Part shown: positions 1-6,416 of the stretch, piece by piece
Layout: every line of letters begins with the position of its first letter
Numbering within the stretch: position 1 is the first letter of the stretch
The notes under the pieces: generated by a model
Database searches by the model: none
Told to the model about the DNA's origin: nothing
The model's input: the letters and a program-made list of their open reading frames with translations, nothing else
Source of the DNA: an uncultured Amaricoccus sp.
GTDB taxonomy: Bacteria; Pseudomonadota; Alphaproteobacteria; Rhodobacterales; Rhodobacteraceae
Length of the DNA stretch: 16,018 nt
NCBI RefSeq assembly: GCF_937891315.1
Contig: NZ_CALAGI010000114.1
Coordinates: 1 to 16,018 of the forward strand
Direction of reading: 5' to 3'
Translations under genes and position numbers: made by a program

Positions 1-74
1 TCGCCGGGGTCGCCTGCGCGGTCCTGACCTGGTGGAGCCTGCCCGCGATCCTCCGGGCCTGTTTCGGGGCCTGA
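1..74 (+). CDS. C-terminal end of an unidentified, probably membrane-associated protein (partial)
   Basis: In the frame that starts at base 3, 23 codons run to a TGA at 72-74. They encode a hydrophobic, Trp-rich tail (AGVACAVLTWWSLPAILRA and so on) that looks like the end of a membrane protein. The gene begins left of the window, so no family can be named. The call rests only on composition and GC-ending codons. Bases 75-171 hold no gene; the one structure I see there is a 12-bp palindrome (CCTCGGCCGAGG, 150-161). Confidence 0.35.
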   Translation, partial: AGVACAVLTWWSLPAILRACFGA

Positions 75-171
75 TCTAGCCGCCCGGCGAGAGCTTGCGC
101 CGGCCGCGTCTCCAGTCGCTGGATCGGGCCGCTCGCGCGGCGGAGCAGGCCTCGGCCGAGGTCCTGAAGCG

Positions 172-195
172 ATGCAAATTATGATGCAAATTATG
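172..195. repeat. Two tandem copies of a 12-bp AT-rich unit
   Basis: ATGCAAATTATG occurs twice, back to back, at 172-183 and 184-195, in an otherwise very GC-rich stretch. It lies 6 bp beyond the stop codon of the minus-strand gene that ends at 202. The AT content would make it an easily melted or protein-bound site. Nothing in the sequence tells which, and no hairpin with a T-run is formed. Confidence 0.8.
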
Positions 196-201
196 CCGAT
201 T

Positions 202-441
202 CTATGCTTTTGCGTTTTTCCAACGACTTGCCGCCGCCTTCCGGGCGATCTCCGCGCGCCGCTCGGGCGTCATGCTGCCCGCCCGAGCCTTCCCGCCCTT
301 GCGGCCCAGCTCCTGCGCAGCCTTGTCCTTCCCGTCGTCCTCGGATGCATCCTCGACCTCGCCCGTGGCGATCTTCGCTACCAGAACGGCAGCGCCGATC
401 ACGTCGGCGGGGCGCTTCTCGCCTTTCGGTCCCTTGGGCAT
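202..441 (-). CDS. Small basic GRKGGKARA-type protein, possible nucleic-acid-binding protein
   Basis: This 79-residue protein starts MPKGPKGEKRPADVIG. It has an acidic middle (about residues 28-37) and a Lys/Arg/Ala-rich C-terminal half with ELGRKGGKARA, MTPERRAEIARKAAASRW and NAKA at the end. I recognise the layout from a widespread family of small alphaproteobacterial proteins, often annotated as hypothetical or RNA-binding and histone-H1-like; its role is not established. The ATG at 441-439 is preferred over an upstream in-frame ATG at 609 because an AGGA lies 10 nt before it and the conserved protein begins there, while the added 56 residues look like non-coding translation. It stands alone, divergent from the small membrane protein at 640. 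Confidence 0.85.
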   Translation of the reverse strand: MPKGPKGEKRPADVIGAAVLVAKIATGEVEDASEDDGKDKAAQELGRKGGKARAGSMTPERRAEIARKAAASRWKNAKA

Positions 442-569
442 GGTGCCGTATTCCTGTTTGCGGGTGACCGCCGGAGGCACGCACGCGCAACGTTGGCGGC
501 GATTCACGGTTAAGGTGTCGCGGGCGAATCGCCCGGAACATCGCGCGAGCACGGTGGCGATGATCCGAA

Positions 570-597
570 TTGACACGAATCGTCTACCCGGAAGAAT
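570..597 (+). promoter_or_regulatory. Candidate sigma70-type promoter for the small membrane protein gene
   Basis: A perfect -35 hexamer TTGACA (570-575) is followed after 16 bp by AAGAAT (592-597), which matches four of six -10 positions. It lies 43 bp upstream of the TTG start at 640, within the 198-bp gap between two divergent genes. Confidence 0.5.
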
Positions 598-639
598 CGT
601 CGGCTTCACCGGTGCTCTGATTGAGACGCGGAGGCGACA

Positions 640-888
640 TTGCGAACATCCAGATGGGTAGGCTTGGTGGTTGGGGGTCTACTCGGATTCGCGGTCGGTG
701 CTGGTACTGGGATTGTTGGCGGCCCGTTCGAGGCCGTCGCGGGTGTCTTTGTTTTTACCCCGATCGGTTTGCTTTGGGGTCTTAGCTTGGGTCCCGACGT
801 CGTCGGTCTCATGAGTCGGTTTCGAGCCTGGACCCGAACCAAATTGACATGGCCGACCCGCGCGCGGCGGAGGCGAGATTCCCCTTGA
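640..888 (+). CDS. Short glycine-rich membrane protein of unknown function
   Basis: An 82-codon reading frame with a TTG start. GGAGG at 630-634 sits 5 nt before the TTG, and a good promoter lies upstream, so the unusual start is credible. Residues about 7-30 (VGLVVGGLLGFAVGAGTGIV) form a glycine-rich hydrophobic segment with small-residue spacing like a glycine zipper. Residues 34-52 form a second hydrophobic segment. The C-terminus is strongly basic (about residues 60-79), as expected for a cytoplasmic tail. Codon use is unlike the neighbours, with many T-ending codons (GGT, ACT, ATT, GTT) and lower GC, which may mean recent acquisition. I do not recognise a family. It is convergent with the SRAP gene, with 21 bp between the stop codons. 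Confidence 0.6.
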   Translation: MRTSRWVGLVVGGLLGFAVGAGTGIVGGPFEAVAGVFVFTPIGLLWGLSLGPDVVGLMSRFRAWTRTKLTWPTRARRRRDSP

Positions 889-909
889 GCGCGCGGTCAC
901 TGTCCGTGG

Positions 910-1902
910 TCAGGGCGCCGGCACCGGATCTTCCGGGTCGCCCCGCGCCACAATCCGGAGTGTGCCGTCCGGCAGTGGCCGCTGCAGCGCTCGCGCCTCT
1001 GACCAGGGCGCGGTAAGCCACGCCTCCCACTCGGCCGGCTCGGTCAGGATCACGGGCATGGCCTGTGAATGGATCGGCCGCACCTCGGCGTTGGCAGTCG
1101 TCGTCAGGAAGCCGAAGAGATCGACCTCGATCTCACCCTCCTTCACCTTCCTTGTGCCCCGCCAGCGCGTCCAGACGCCGGCGAAGAATGCCAAGGGCCG
1201 ATGCTCGCCGAGCGCGAACCAGACGGGCGCCCGCGCGCCGTCGCGGAGCGTCTCGTATTCCGCGAAACTGGTCACCGGCACGAGGCAGCGATGCGGCTGG
1301 CCGAGCCAGGCGCGCCAGTGCGGCGAATCCACCCGGCGGATGTTGGTGACACCCCTGTCGACCCGCTTGCCGCCGAGGTACTGGGGCGGCGTCGGCATGC
1401 CCCAACGGGCGAGGACCAGCTCCCGCCCCTCAGCCGAGGGGCGCACGATCGGCGCGGCCATGTCCGGATAAATGCCCGGCAGGGGCTGCAGGTTGCCCAG
1501 CAGGTCGCGGGCATCCGGAAATAGCCGCCGCATCGCCTCCTGCGATTTGGTCTGGCTGTAGAGATTGCAGATGGCGGTTCCTCCCGGCTCCCGATGCCCC
1601 AGCGACAAGTGCGGCGAGTAGTAGTGCGGCGTGTCCGTCCCGTCCGCGAGGACGAGCTCAGGAAACGCCTCGATCATGCGAGCCGCGTCCTCGACCGACC
1701 GAAAATAGTGGGCGACAGCGTCACGGAACCCAGGGCCGGCGACACCGTGCACGGCGTAGTCCTCCCGGCCGACGGTTTGGTCGAGCCATCGCTGGACCGA
1801 GGTTTCGAGCCCACGAAAGCCGCGCTCGGGCACGAGGATCACGACGCGCACGGGGAACGCCGCGCCGTCGATCTTGTGCTGGGCTGTCGTTCTGCGCGCC
1901 AT
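910..1902 (-). CDS. SRAP-domain (HMCES/YedK-type) abasic-site protein fused in frame to a 110-residue N-terminal region
   Basis: SRAP proteins crosslink to abasic sites in single-stranded DNA through a Cys exposed when Met1 is removed. The last 220 codons (1572-910) encode a full-length SRAP domain. Numbered from the codon before the Cys, it shows C2 (CNLYSQTKSQEA), N77 (VTNIRRVDSPHW), E105 (FAEYE) and H168 (IHSQAMPVIL), which match the catalytic Cys, Asn, Glu and His of the family. The codon before the Cys is ATC, not ATG, and no stop separates it from the preceding 110 residues (MARRTTAQHKIDGAAFPVRV and so on). These resemble a small alphaproteobacterial hypothetical protein by memory only. 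The ATG at 1902 is chosen because an in-frame ATG at 1950 lies upstream of the LexA-type box at 1926-1940, which would normally be in the promoter. SOS control is inferred from that box. The gene may be a true fusion, may use internal initiation at ATC, or may reflect a sequence error. Confidence 0.85.
   Translation of the reverse strand: MARRTTAQHKIDGAAFPVRVVILVPERGFRGLETSVQRWLDQTVGREDYAVHGVAGPGFRDAVAHYFRSVEDAARMIEAFPELVLADGTDTPHYYSPHLSLGHREPGGTAICNLYSQTKSQEAMRRLFPDARDLLGNLQPLPGIYPDMAAPIVRPSAEGRELVLARWGMPTPPQYLGGKRVDRGVTNIRRVDSPHWRAWLGQPHRCLVPVTSFAEYETLRDGARAPVWFALGEHRPLAFFAGVWTRWRGTRKVKEGEIEVDLFGFLTTTANAEVRPIHSQAMPVILTEPAEWEAWLTAPWSEARALQRPLPDGTLRIVARGDPEDPVPAP
1570..1584 (-). promoter_or_regulatory. 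Internal Shine-Dalgarno followed by an ATC codon at the expected SRAP start
   Basis: On the minus strand GGAGG (1584-1580) is followed after 7 nt by ATC (1572-1570) and then TGC for the catalytic Cys. The spacing is ideal for initiation, so this is where the SRAP gene would be expected to start. ATC differs from ATG by one base. ATC is a very weak but measurable start codon in E. coli reporters (from memory). Confidence 0.6.
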
Positions 1903-1925
1903 CGGCCTCGGGCGACTCGGGTTGA

Positions 1926-1940
1926 GTTCCCATATTGTTC
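1926..1940 (-). promoter_or_regulatory. Candidate LexA (SOS) box, GTTC-N7-GTTC
   Basis: GTTC at 1926-1929 and GTTC at 1937-1940 are separated by exactly 7 bp. On the gene's own strand this reads GAAC-N7-GAAC. This direct-repeat form is the established LexA operator of alphaproteobacteria. It lies 24 bp upstream of the preferred start of the SRAP gene, a gene family linked to the SOS response, so context and motif agree. Confidence 0.8.
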
Positions 1941-2219
1941 CATAGCGCATCGCGCTCGGGTAGTCCGGGCGTCGGGATTGTAGGGTCGTGCGTCAGTTTG
2001 GGGGGCGACAGGAGCGCTGCGACGAGCGTCCGACCTCTCCTGGAACCAAGGCTGCCCGCCACGATATGCAACGAAACCCCCGGACATACCGGGAACCGAG
2101 GGTGACCAACCGACACTCAGGGCCTGAGAAATCAGCGGCCTGGACCTACATCATGTCCATCACGATGAAGGGATCGACCTCCCCCCGCCTTGAACTTCGC
2201 ACCGCTCGTCTCCTACCCT

Positions 2220-2248
2220 GCCGCGCCGTGCGCGGCGCCCCTTGGGGC
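2220..2248 (+). other. Two adjacent hairpins in the leader of the M48 protease gene
   Basis: GCCGCGC-CGT-GCGCGGC (2220-2236, 7-bp stem, 3-nt loop) is followed with no gap by GCCCC-TT-GGGGC (2237-2248). No T-run follows, so a simple intrinsic terminator is not indicated. They lie 56 bp before the protease start codon and could shape the leader RNA. Confidence 0.55.
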
Positions 2249-2263
2249 ACGAAACGCCCCCGC

Positions 2264-2292
2264 GCGCAACCTTGACCCGTGCGCAACCTTGA
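2264..2292 (+). repeat. Direct repeat of GCGCAACCTTGA overlapping the M48 gene ribosome binding site
   Basis: The 12-mer occurs at 2264-2275 and 2281-2292, a 17-bp period. The second copy runs into the Shine-Dalgarno GAGGAG (2291-2296) of the protease gene. It may be a small tandem duplication or a double binding site next to the translation start. Confidence 0.75.
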
Positions 2293-2304
2293 GGAGCGCG
2301 TCCC

Positions 2305-3636
2305 TTGCCCGTCCCCATCCGGTTCCTCGCGGCGGTTCTCTCGGCGATGGTCGCCGCCGGCCCGGCGGGTGCGGCCAGCATGATCCGCGACGCCGAGATC
2401 GAACGCACCCTCGCCCATATCGCCAATCCGATCCTGCGCGCGGCGAGCGTCACCCCGTCCAGCGTGCATATCTACGTCGTCAACGACCGCGAGTTGAACG
2501 CCTTCGTCGCCGGTGGACAGAATATCTTCATCAATACCGGCCTCTTGACCAAGCTCGGCTCGATCGACGAGTTGCGCGCGGTCATCGCCCACGAGACCGG
2601 ACATATCGCCGGCGGGCATCTGGCCCGGCGGGACCAGTCGCTCCAGGGTTCCAAAGGCATGGCGATCCTCGGCATGATCGGCGCCGCCGCCGTGACCATC
2701 GGCGGCAGCCCGGAGGCCGGCATGGCAATCGCCGCCGGCAGCCAGCAGGTGGCGAAGCGCGAAATGCTCTCCCACAGCCGCGGCGAGGAAGCGGCGGCCG
2801 ACCAGGCCGGCCTGCGCTTCATGGTCTCGGCCGGCGCCGATCCGACCGCCGTGCTGACGGTCATCAATCGCTTCGCGGGCCAGGAGGCCCTGATGCCATC
2901 CCAGATGGACCCCTACGCCAGAACCCATCCGCTCTGGGGCGACCGGGTCGCCATGCTGGAGGAGCGGGTCGCAACCCTGCCGAAGGGAACACCCCCGTCC
3001 GAGGAGGAGGTCTATTGGCACAAGCGGATGGTTGCGAAGCTCGAGGGGTTCCTGAAGGCCCCGGCCCAGACGCTGAAGACCTATCCGCCGTCCGACACCT
3101 CCGAGACGGCGGCGCTGGCGCGCGCCATCGCCTATCACCGCCAGCCGGACGTGGCACGCGGTACCCGTCAGATGGAGGCGCTGCTCGCCTCGCGCCCCGA
3201 CGATCCGTTCTATCTGGAGTTGAAGGGGCAGTTCCTGCTCGAATCCGGCGACGCGGCCGGCGCGGTGGCCGCCTATCGCCGCGCCGTCGAGTTCGCACCG
3301 AAGGAGCCGCTGCTGCTCGGCGGCCTCGGCCGGGCGCTGCTCAACACCGGGGATGACGGCGACACGGCGGAAGCCCGCGCGGCGCTGACCAGCTCGGTCC
3401 GGCTCGACAAGGCCAATCCCTCGGTGCTGCGCGACCTCGCCCTCGCCGAGGCGCGGTTGGGCAACGAAGGCGCCGCCGCGCTCGCCACCGCCGAGCGGTT
3501 CGCGATCGAGGGCAAGATGCCCGACGCCGCGCGAAACGCGATCCGCGCCGCCGATCTCTTGCCCACCGGTTCGCCGGGCTGGCGGCGGGCGCAGGATCTG
3601 ATTACCATGACGCGGCGCGTGAAGAGGAGAAACTGA
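2305..3636 (+). CDS. Periplasmic M48-family zinc metalloprotease with C-terminal TPR-like repeats (BepA/YfgC type)
   Basis: A 443-residue protein with a TTG start, supported by GAGGAG 8 nt upstream and by a signal peptide that begins at once (residues 1-24, ending AGA-AS). The zinc site is HETGH at 96-100, with the third ligand E162 in SRGEEAAAD, the usual M48 arrangement. A hydrophobic stretch at about 119-145 lies between them, as in BepA. From about residue 270 the chain is helical and repetitive (for example FLLESGDAAGAVAAYRRAVE, at about 314-333), consistent with TPR repeats. BepA-like proteases act in the periplasm on outer-membrane protein assembly, so that role is inferred here. The DsbA-like gene starts 4 bp after the stop, so the two are likely co-transcribed and both act outside the cytoplasm. 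Confidence 0.92.
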   Translation: MPVPIRFLAAVLSAMVAAGPAGAASMIRDAEIERTLAHIANPILRAASVTPSSVHIYVVNDRELNAFVAGGQNIFINTGLLTKLGSIDELRAVIAHETGHIAGGHLARRDQSLQGSKGMAILGMIGAAAVTIGGSPEAGMAIAAGSQQVAKREMLSHSRGEEAAADQAGLRFMVSAGADPTAVLTVINRFAGQEALMPSQMDPYARTHPLWGDRVAMLEERVATLPKGTPPSEEEVYWHKRMVAKLEGFLKAPAQTLKTYPPSDTSETAALARAIAYHRQPDVARGTRQMEALLASRPDDPFYLELKGQFLLESGDAAGAVAAYRRAVEFAPKEPLLLGGLGRALLNTGDDGDTAEARAALTSSVRLDKANPSVLRDLALAEARLGNEGAAALATAERFAIEGKMPDAARNAIRAADLLPTGSPGWRRAQDLITMTRRVKRRN

Positions 3637-3640
3637 GCCC

Positions 3641-4405
3641 ATGGCCCTGAAGCGACTGGTGGCGACGACGACCATCCTCCTCCTCGCCGCGACGCTGGCC
3701 CCGGCCGGTGCGACCGACGCCGCGAAATCCATGTCCGAGGCCGAGCGCGCGGCGTTCCGGGCCGAGGTGCATGACTATCTCCTCGCGAATCCCGAGGTGC
3801 TGATGGAGATGCTGGCGCTGCTCGACGCGCGGCAGAAGGCGGCGGCGGACAAGTCCGACGCGGCGCTGGTCTCCGAGAACGCGGCCCCGTTGTTTCAGGA
3901 CGGCTATTCCTATGTCGCCGGCAACCCGGACGGCGCCTTCACCATCGTGGAATTCGTCGACTATCAGTGCGGCTACTGCCGGAAGTCCTTCACGGATGTG
4001 CATGACATGGTCGATGCCGACGGCGATATCCGGCTGATCGTCAAGGATTTCCCGATCCTCGGCCCGGGATCGGACCTCGCCGCCCGCGCCGCGATCGCCA
4101 CCATGATCAGCCAGGGGCCGGAAGCCTATGGCCGGCTGAACGCGACGCTCATGGGCCTGCGCGAGCCGGTGACCGACGCGAGCCTGGACCGTGCCCTGGC
4201 CGAGGCCGACCTCGACCCGGCGGCGGTCCGCGCCGGCATGGGCGATCCAGAGATCGACCGCCGCCTCGCGCAGAACAAGACGCTCGCCCAGACGCTCGCC
4301 ATCACCGGCACACCCACCTTCGTGGTCGATTCGAAGATGGTGCGAGGCTACGTGCCGCGCGGGGATCTCGAAAAGCTGGTCCAGGAGCTGCGCACCGCGA
4401 ACTGA
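3641..4405 (+). CDS. DsbA-family periplasmic thiol:disulfide oxidoreductase
   Basis: A 254-residue protein with a signal peptide (about 1-24, hydrophobic ILLLAATLAPAGA). An N-terminal helical segment rich in charged residues (about 30-72, NPEVLMEMLALLD) is typical of the ScsC/Com1-like branch. The thioredoxin fold follows, with active site CGYC at 110-113 (VDYQCGYCRKSF) and cis-Pro at 225 in ITGTPTFVVD. It would catalyse disulfide formation or isomerisation in the periplasm. The N-terminal extension could be an oligomerisation stalk, which is inference. The Shine-Dalgarno (GAGGAGAAA) lies inside the end of the protease gene, which suggests coupled translation. Confidence 0.93.
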   Translation: MALKRLVATTTILLLAATLAPAGATDAAKSMSEAERAAFRAEVHDYLLANPEVLMEMLALLDARQKAAADKSDAALVSENAAPLFQDGYSYVAGNPDGAFTIVEFVDYQCGYCRKSFTDVHDMVDADGDIRLIVKDFPILGPGSDLAARAAIATMISQGPEAYGRLNATLMGLREPVTDASLDRALAEADLDPAAVRAGMGDPEIDRRLAQNKTLAQTLAITGTPTFVVDSKMVRGYVPRGDLEKLVQELRTAN

Positions 4406-4426
4406 GCCGCGCCGAACTGGGCCCCG

Positions 4427-4441
4427 CCGGGCGAGGCCCGG
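4427..4441 (+). terminator. Weak hairpin after the DsbA-like gene
   Basis: CCGGGC-GAG-GCCCGG forms a 6-bp stem with a 3-nt loop 22 bp after the stop codon. There is no following T-run, so if it ends transcription it does so inefficiently or with help. It separates the envelope pair from accB. Confidence 0.4.
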
Positions 4442-4464
4442 TCGGGCGCCTCCGATTTCAGCAC

Positions 4465-4493
4465 TTTTCACCCCCCGGCGCACCGCATATACA
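4465..4493 (+). promoter_or_regulatory. Candidate promoter for accB-accC
   Basis: TTTTCA (4465-4470) and TATACA (4488-4493) are 17 bp apart. Each matches four of six sigma70 consensus bases, and the -10 is one of the few AT-rich spots in the area. It lies 53 bp before the accB start, in a 141-bp gap. Confidence 0.5.
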
Positions 4494-4546
4494 GGGGCCA
4501 CATCGGAGCAGGGCCCCCCGCTTCCAAGAACAACACAGGGCAATCG

Positions 4547-5029
4547 ATGGACAAGTCACCGCAGGAGTCCGACATCGCGTTCATTCGGGCTCTGGCCGAA
4601 TTGCTGCGCGAGACGGACCTGACCGAGATCGAGGTCAACCGGGAATATGGCGACGACGACGTGCTGACCGTGCGGGTCGCGCGTCAGATCACCGCCGCTC
4701 CGGTCCCGGTCCAGGTCGGCGTTCCGACGGCGCCGCCGGCGGCCGCCCTGCCCGCGCCGGCCGGCGTGCCGGCGGCGGCCGATCCGTCCGACGACCCCGG
4801 CCTCGTCGCCTCGCCCATGGTCGGTACCGTCTATCTCCAGGGCGAGCCCGGCTCGCCACCCTTCGTCAAGGTCGGCGACGTGGTGACCGAGGGCCAGACC
4901 ATCCTGATCATCGAGGCGATGAAGACCATGAACCAGATCCCCGCCCCGCGGCCCGGCCGCGTGAAGCGGATCCTGGTCGAGGACGGCTCGCCGGTCGAAT
5001 TCGGTGCTCCGCTCATCATCCTGGAATGA
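4547..5029 (+). CDS. accB: Biotin carboxyl carrier protein of acetyl-CoA carboxylase
   Basis: A 160-residue protein. The N-terminal part (about 1-47) matches the conserved AccB start (IRALAELLRETDLTEIEV). A Pro/Ala-rich flexible linker covers about 50-80. The C-terminal biotinyl domain (about 85-160) has EAMKTMN, with the biotin-accepting Lys at 126, and the protruding-thumb region VYLQGEPGSPPFVKVGD typical of AccB. The protein carries biotin between AccC and the carboxyltransferase for malonyl-CoA synthesis in the cytoplasm. The length is normal and the accC start lies 40 bp downstream. It is the first gene of a likely accB-accC operon with its own promoter. Confidence 0.97.
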   Translation: MDKSPQESDIAFIRALAELLRETDLTEIEVNREYGDDDVLTVRVARQITAAPVPVQVGVPTAPPAAALPAPAGVPAAADPSDDPGLVASPMVGTVYLQGEPGSPPFVKVGDVVTEGQTILIIEAMKTMNQIPAPRPGRVKRILVEDGSPVEFGAPLIILE

Positions 5030-5069
5030 CGGCCGACCCGGCGCGATCCCCCCAAAGCTCGAGGCGCCC

Positions 5070-6416
5070 ATGTTCAAGAAGGTCCTGATCGCCAACCGGG
5101 GCGAGATCGCGCTGCGCATTCACCGCGCCTGCAAGGAAATGGGCATCCAGACCGTCGCGATCCATTCGACGGCGGACGCGAATGCGATGCATGTCCGCAT
5201 GGCCGACGAACGTGTCTGCATCGGGCCGCCTCCGGCGTCGCAGAGCTATCTCTCGGTGCCGAACATCATCGCCGCCTGCGAGATCACCGGCGCCGACGCG
5301 ATCCATCCAGGCTATGGCTTTCTCTCCGAGAACGCGACCTTCGTGCAGATCGTCGAGGATCACGGCATCACCTTCATCGGCCCGAGTGCCGCGCATATCC
5401 GCCTGATGGGCGACAAGATCACCGCGAAGGACACGATGAAGGGCCTCGGCGTGCCTTGCGTCCCCGGCTCGGACGGCGGCGTGGCGACGCTCGACGAGGC
5501 ACGCAAGGTCGCCGCGAGCATCGGCTATCCGGTGATCGTCAAGGCGACCGCCGGCGGTGGCGGTCGCGGCATGAAGCTCGCCCGCGCCGCCTCCGACATG
5601 GAGACCGCCTTCACCACCGCGCGGTCCGAGGCCAAGGCGGCCTTCGGCAACGACGAGGTCTATCTCGAGAAATATCTCGGCGCCCCCCGGCATATCGAAA
5701 TCCAGGTGTTCGGCGACGGCAAGGGCGGCGCGGTGCATCTCGGCGAACGCGACTGCTCGCTGCAGCGCCGCCACCAGAAGGTGTTCGAGGAAGCGCCCTC
5801 GCCGGTGATCGACGCCAAGACCCGGGCGAAGATCGGCAAGGTCTGCTCGGATGCGATCGCCAGGATCAAGTATTCCGGCGCCGGCACCATCGAGTTTCTC
5901 TACGAGAGGGGCGAGTTTTATTTCATCGAGATGAACACGCGTCTGCAGGTCGAGCATCCGGTGACCGAGGCGATCTACGACGTCGATATCGTGCAGGAAC
6001 AGATCCGCGTCGCCGCCGGCCACAAGATGTCCTTCACCCAGGACGATCTGGTGCCGAACGGCCATGCGATCGAATGCCGGATCAACGCGGAAAAGCTGCC
6101 CGGCTTCCAGCCGAGCCCGGGCAGGATCGCCACCTATTACGCGCCGGGCGGTCTCGGCGTGCGGATGGACAGCGCGATCTACGACGGCTACACGATCCCC
6201 CCCTATTACGACAGCCTGATCGGCAAGCTGATCGTTCATGCCCGCACCCGCGATCTCGCCCTCGCCCGCCTGCGCCGCGCGCTGTCGGAGCTGGTGGTCG
6301 ACGGCATCGACACCACGACGCCGCTGTTTCACGCGCTGCTCGACGAACCGGACATCCAGAAGGGCAAGTATACCATCCACTGGCTCGAGGAGTGGCTGGC
6401 GCGCGAGACGCAATAG
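5070..6416 (+). CDS. accC: Biotin carboxylase subunit of acetyl-CoA carboxylase
   Basis: A 448-residue protein, the usual AccC length, that carboxylates the biotin on AccB using ATP and bicarbonate. The start at MFKKVLIANRGEIALRI follows GAGG by 5 nt; an in-frame ATG at 5004 would run back into accB and is rejected. Visible residues: K116 (GDKITAK), K158 (VIVKATAGGGGRGM), the ATP-grasp glycine loop at 161-167, H208, ERDCSLQRRHQK at 226-237, and the catalytic EMNTRLQVEHPVTE at 287-300 with E287, N289, R291 and E295. These sit one residue or less from E. coli numbering. The TAG stop (6414-6416) is also the first three bases of the palindromic repeat copy 1. Confidence 0.97.
   Translation: MFKKVLIANRGEIALRIHRACKEMGIQTVAIHSTADANAMHVRMADERVCIGPPPASQSYLSVPNIIAACEITGADAIHPGYGFLSENATFVQIVEDHGITFIGPSAAHIRLMGDKITAKDTMKGLGVPCVPGSDGGVATLDEARKVAASIGYPVIVKATAGGGGRGMKLARAASDMETAFTTARSEAKAAFGNDEVYLEKYLGAPRHIEIQVFGDGKGGAVHLGERDCSLQRRHQKVFEEAPSPVIDAKTRAKIGKVCSDAIARIKYSGAGTIEFLYERGEFYFIEMNTRLQVEHPVTEAIYDVDIVQEQIRVAAGHKMSFTQDDLVPNGHAIECRINAEKLPGFQPSPGRIATYYAPGGLGVRMDSAIYDGYTIPPYYDSLIGKLIVHARTRDLALARLRRALSELVVDGIDTTTPLFHALLDEPDIQKGKYTIHWLEEWLARETQ

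Larger units (their letters stand above)
1951..2304. other. Intergenic region of 354 bp between the divergent SRAP and M48 protease genes
   Basis: No convincing gene is seen. It should hold the upstream part of the SRAP promoter and the promoter of the M48-DsbA unit. A weak hairpin, CCCGG-ACATA-CCGGG, sits at 2079-2093. A poor promoter match, TTGAAC (2190-2195) with TACCCT 18 bp later, is the only plus-strand candidate I found. The last 85 bp hold the two hairpins and the direct repeat listed separately. Confidence 0.6.

Noticed and set aside
1903..1950. Longer start (ATG at 1950) for the SRAP fusion gene
   Set aside because: It would place the LexA-type box inside the coding region and has no ribosome binding site, and the added 16 residues look non-coding.
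1988..2275. A 95-codon plus-strand frame in the SRAP-M48 gap
   Set aside because: It has no ribosome binding site, its composition is like a random translation of GC-rich DNA, and it ends inside the direct repeat before the M48 gene.
2146..3732. A 528-codon minus-strand open frame opposite the M48 protease
   Set aside because: It overlaps a well-supported gene throughout, its translation is repetitive and Arg/Gly-rich, and it starts inside the next gene. It is an antisense shadow.
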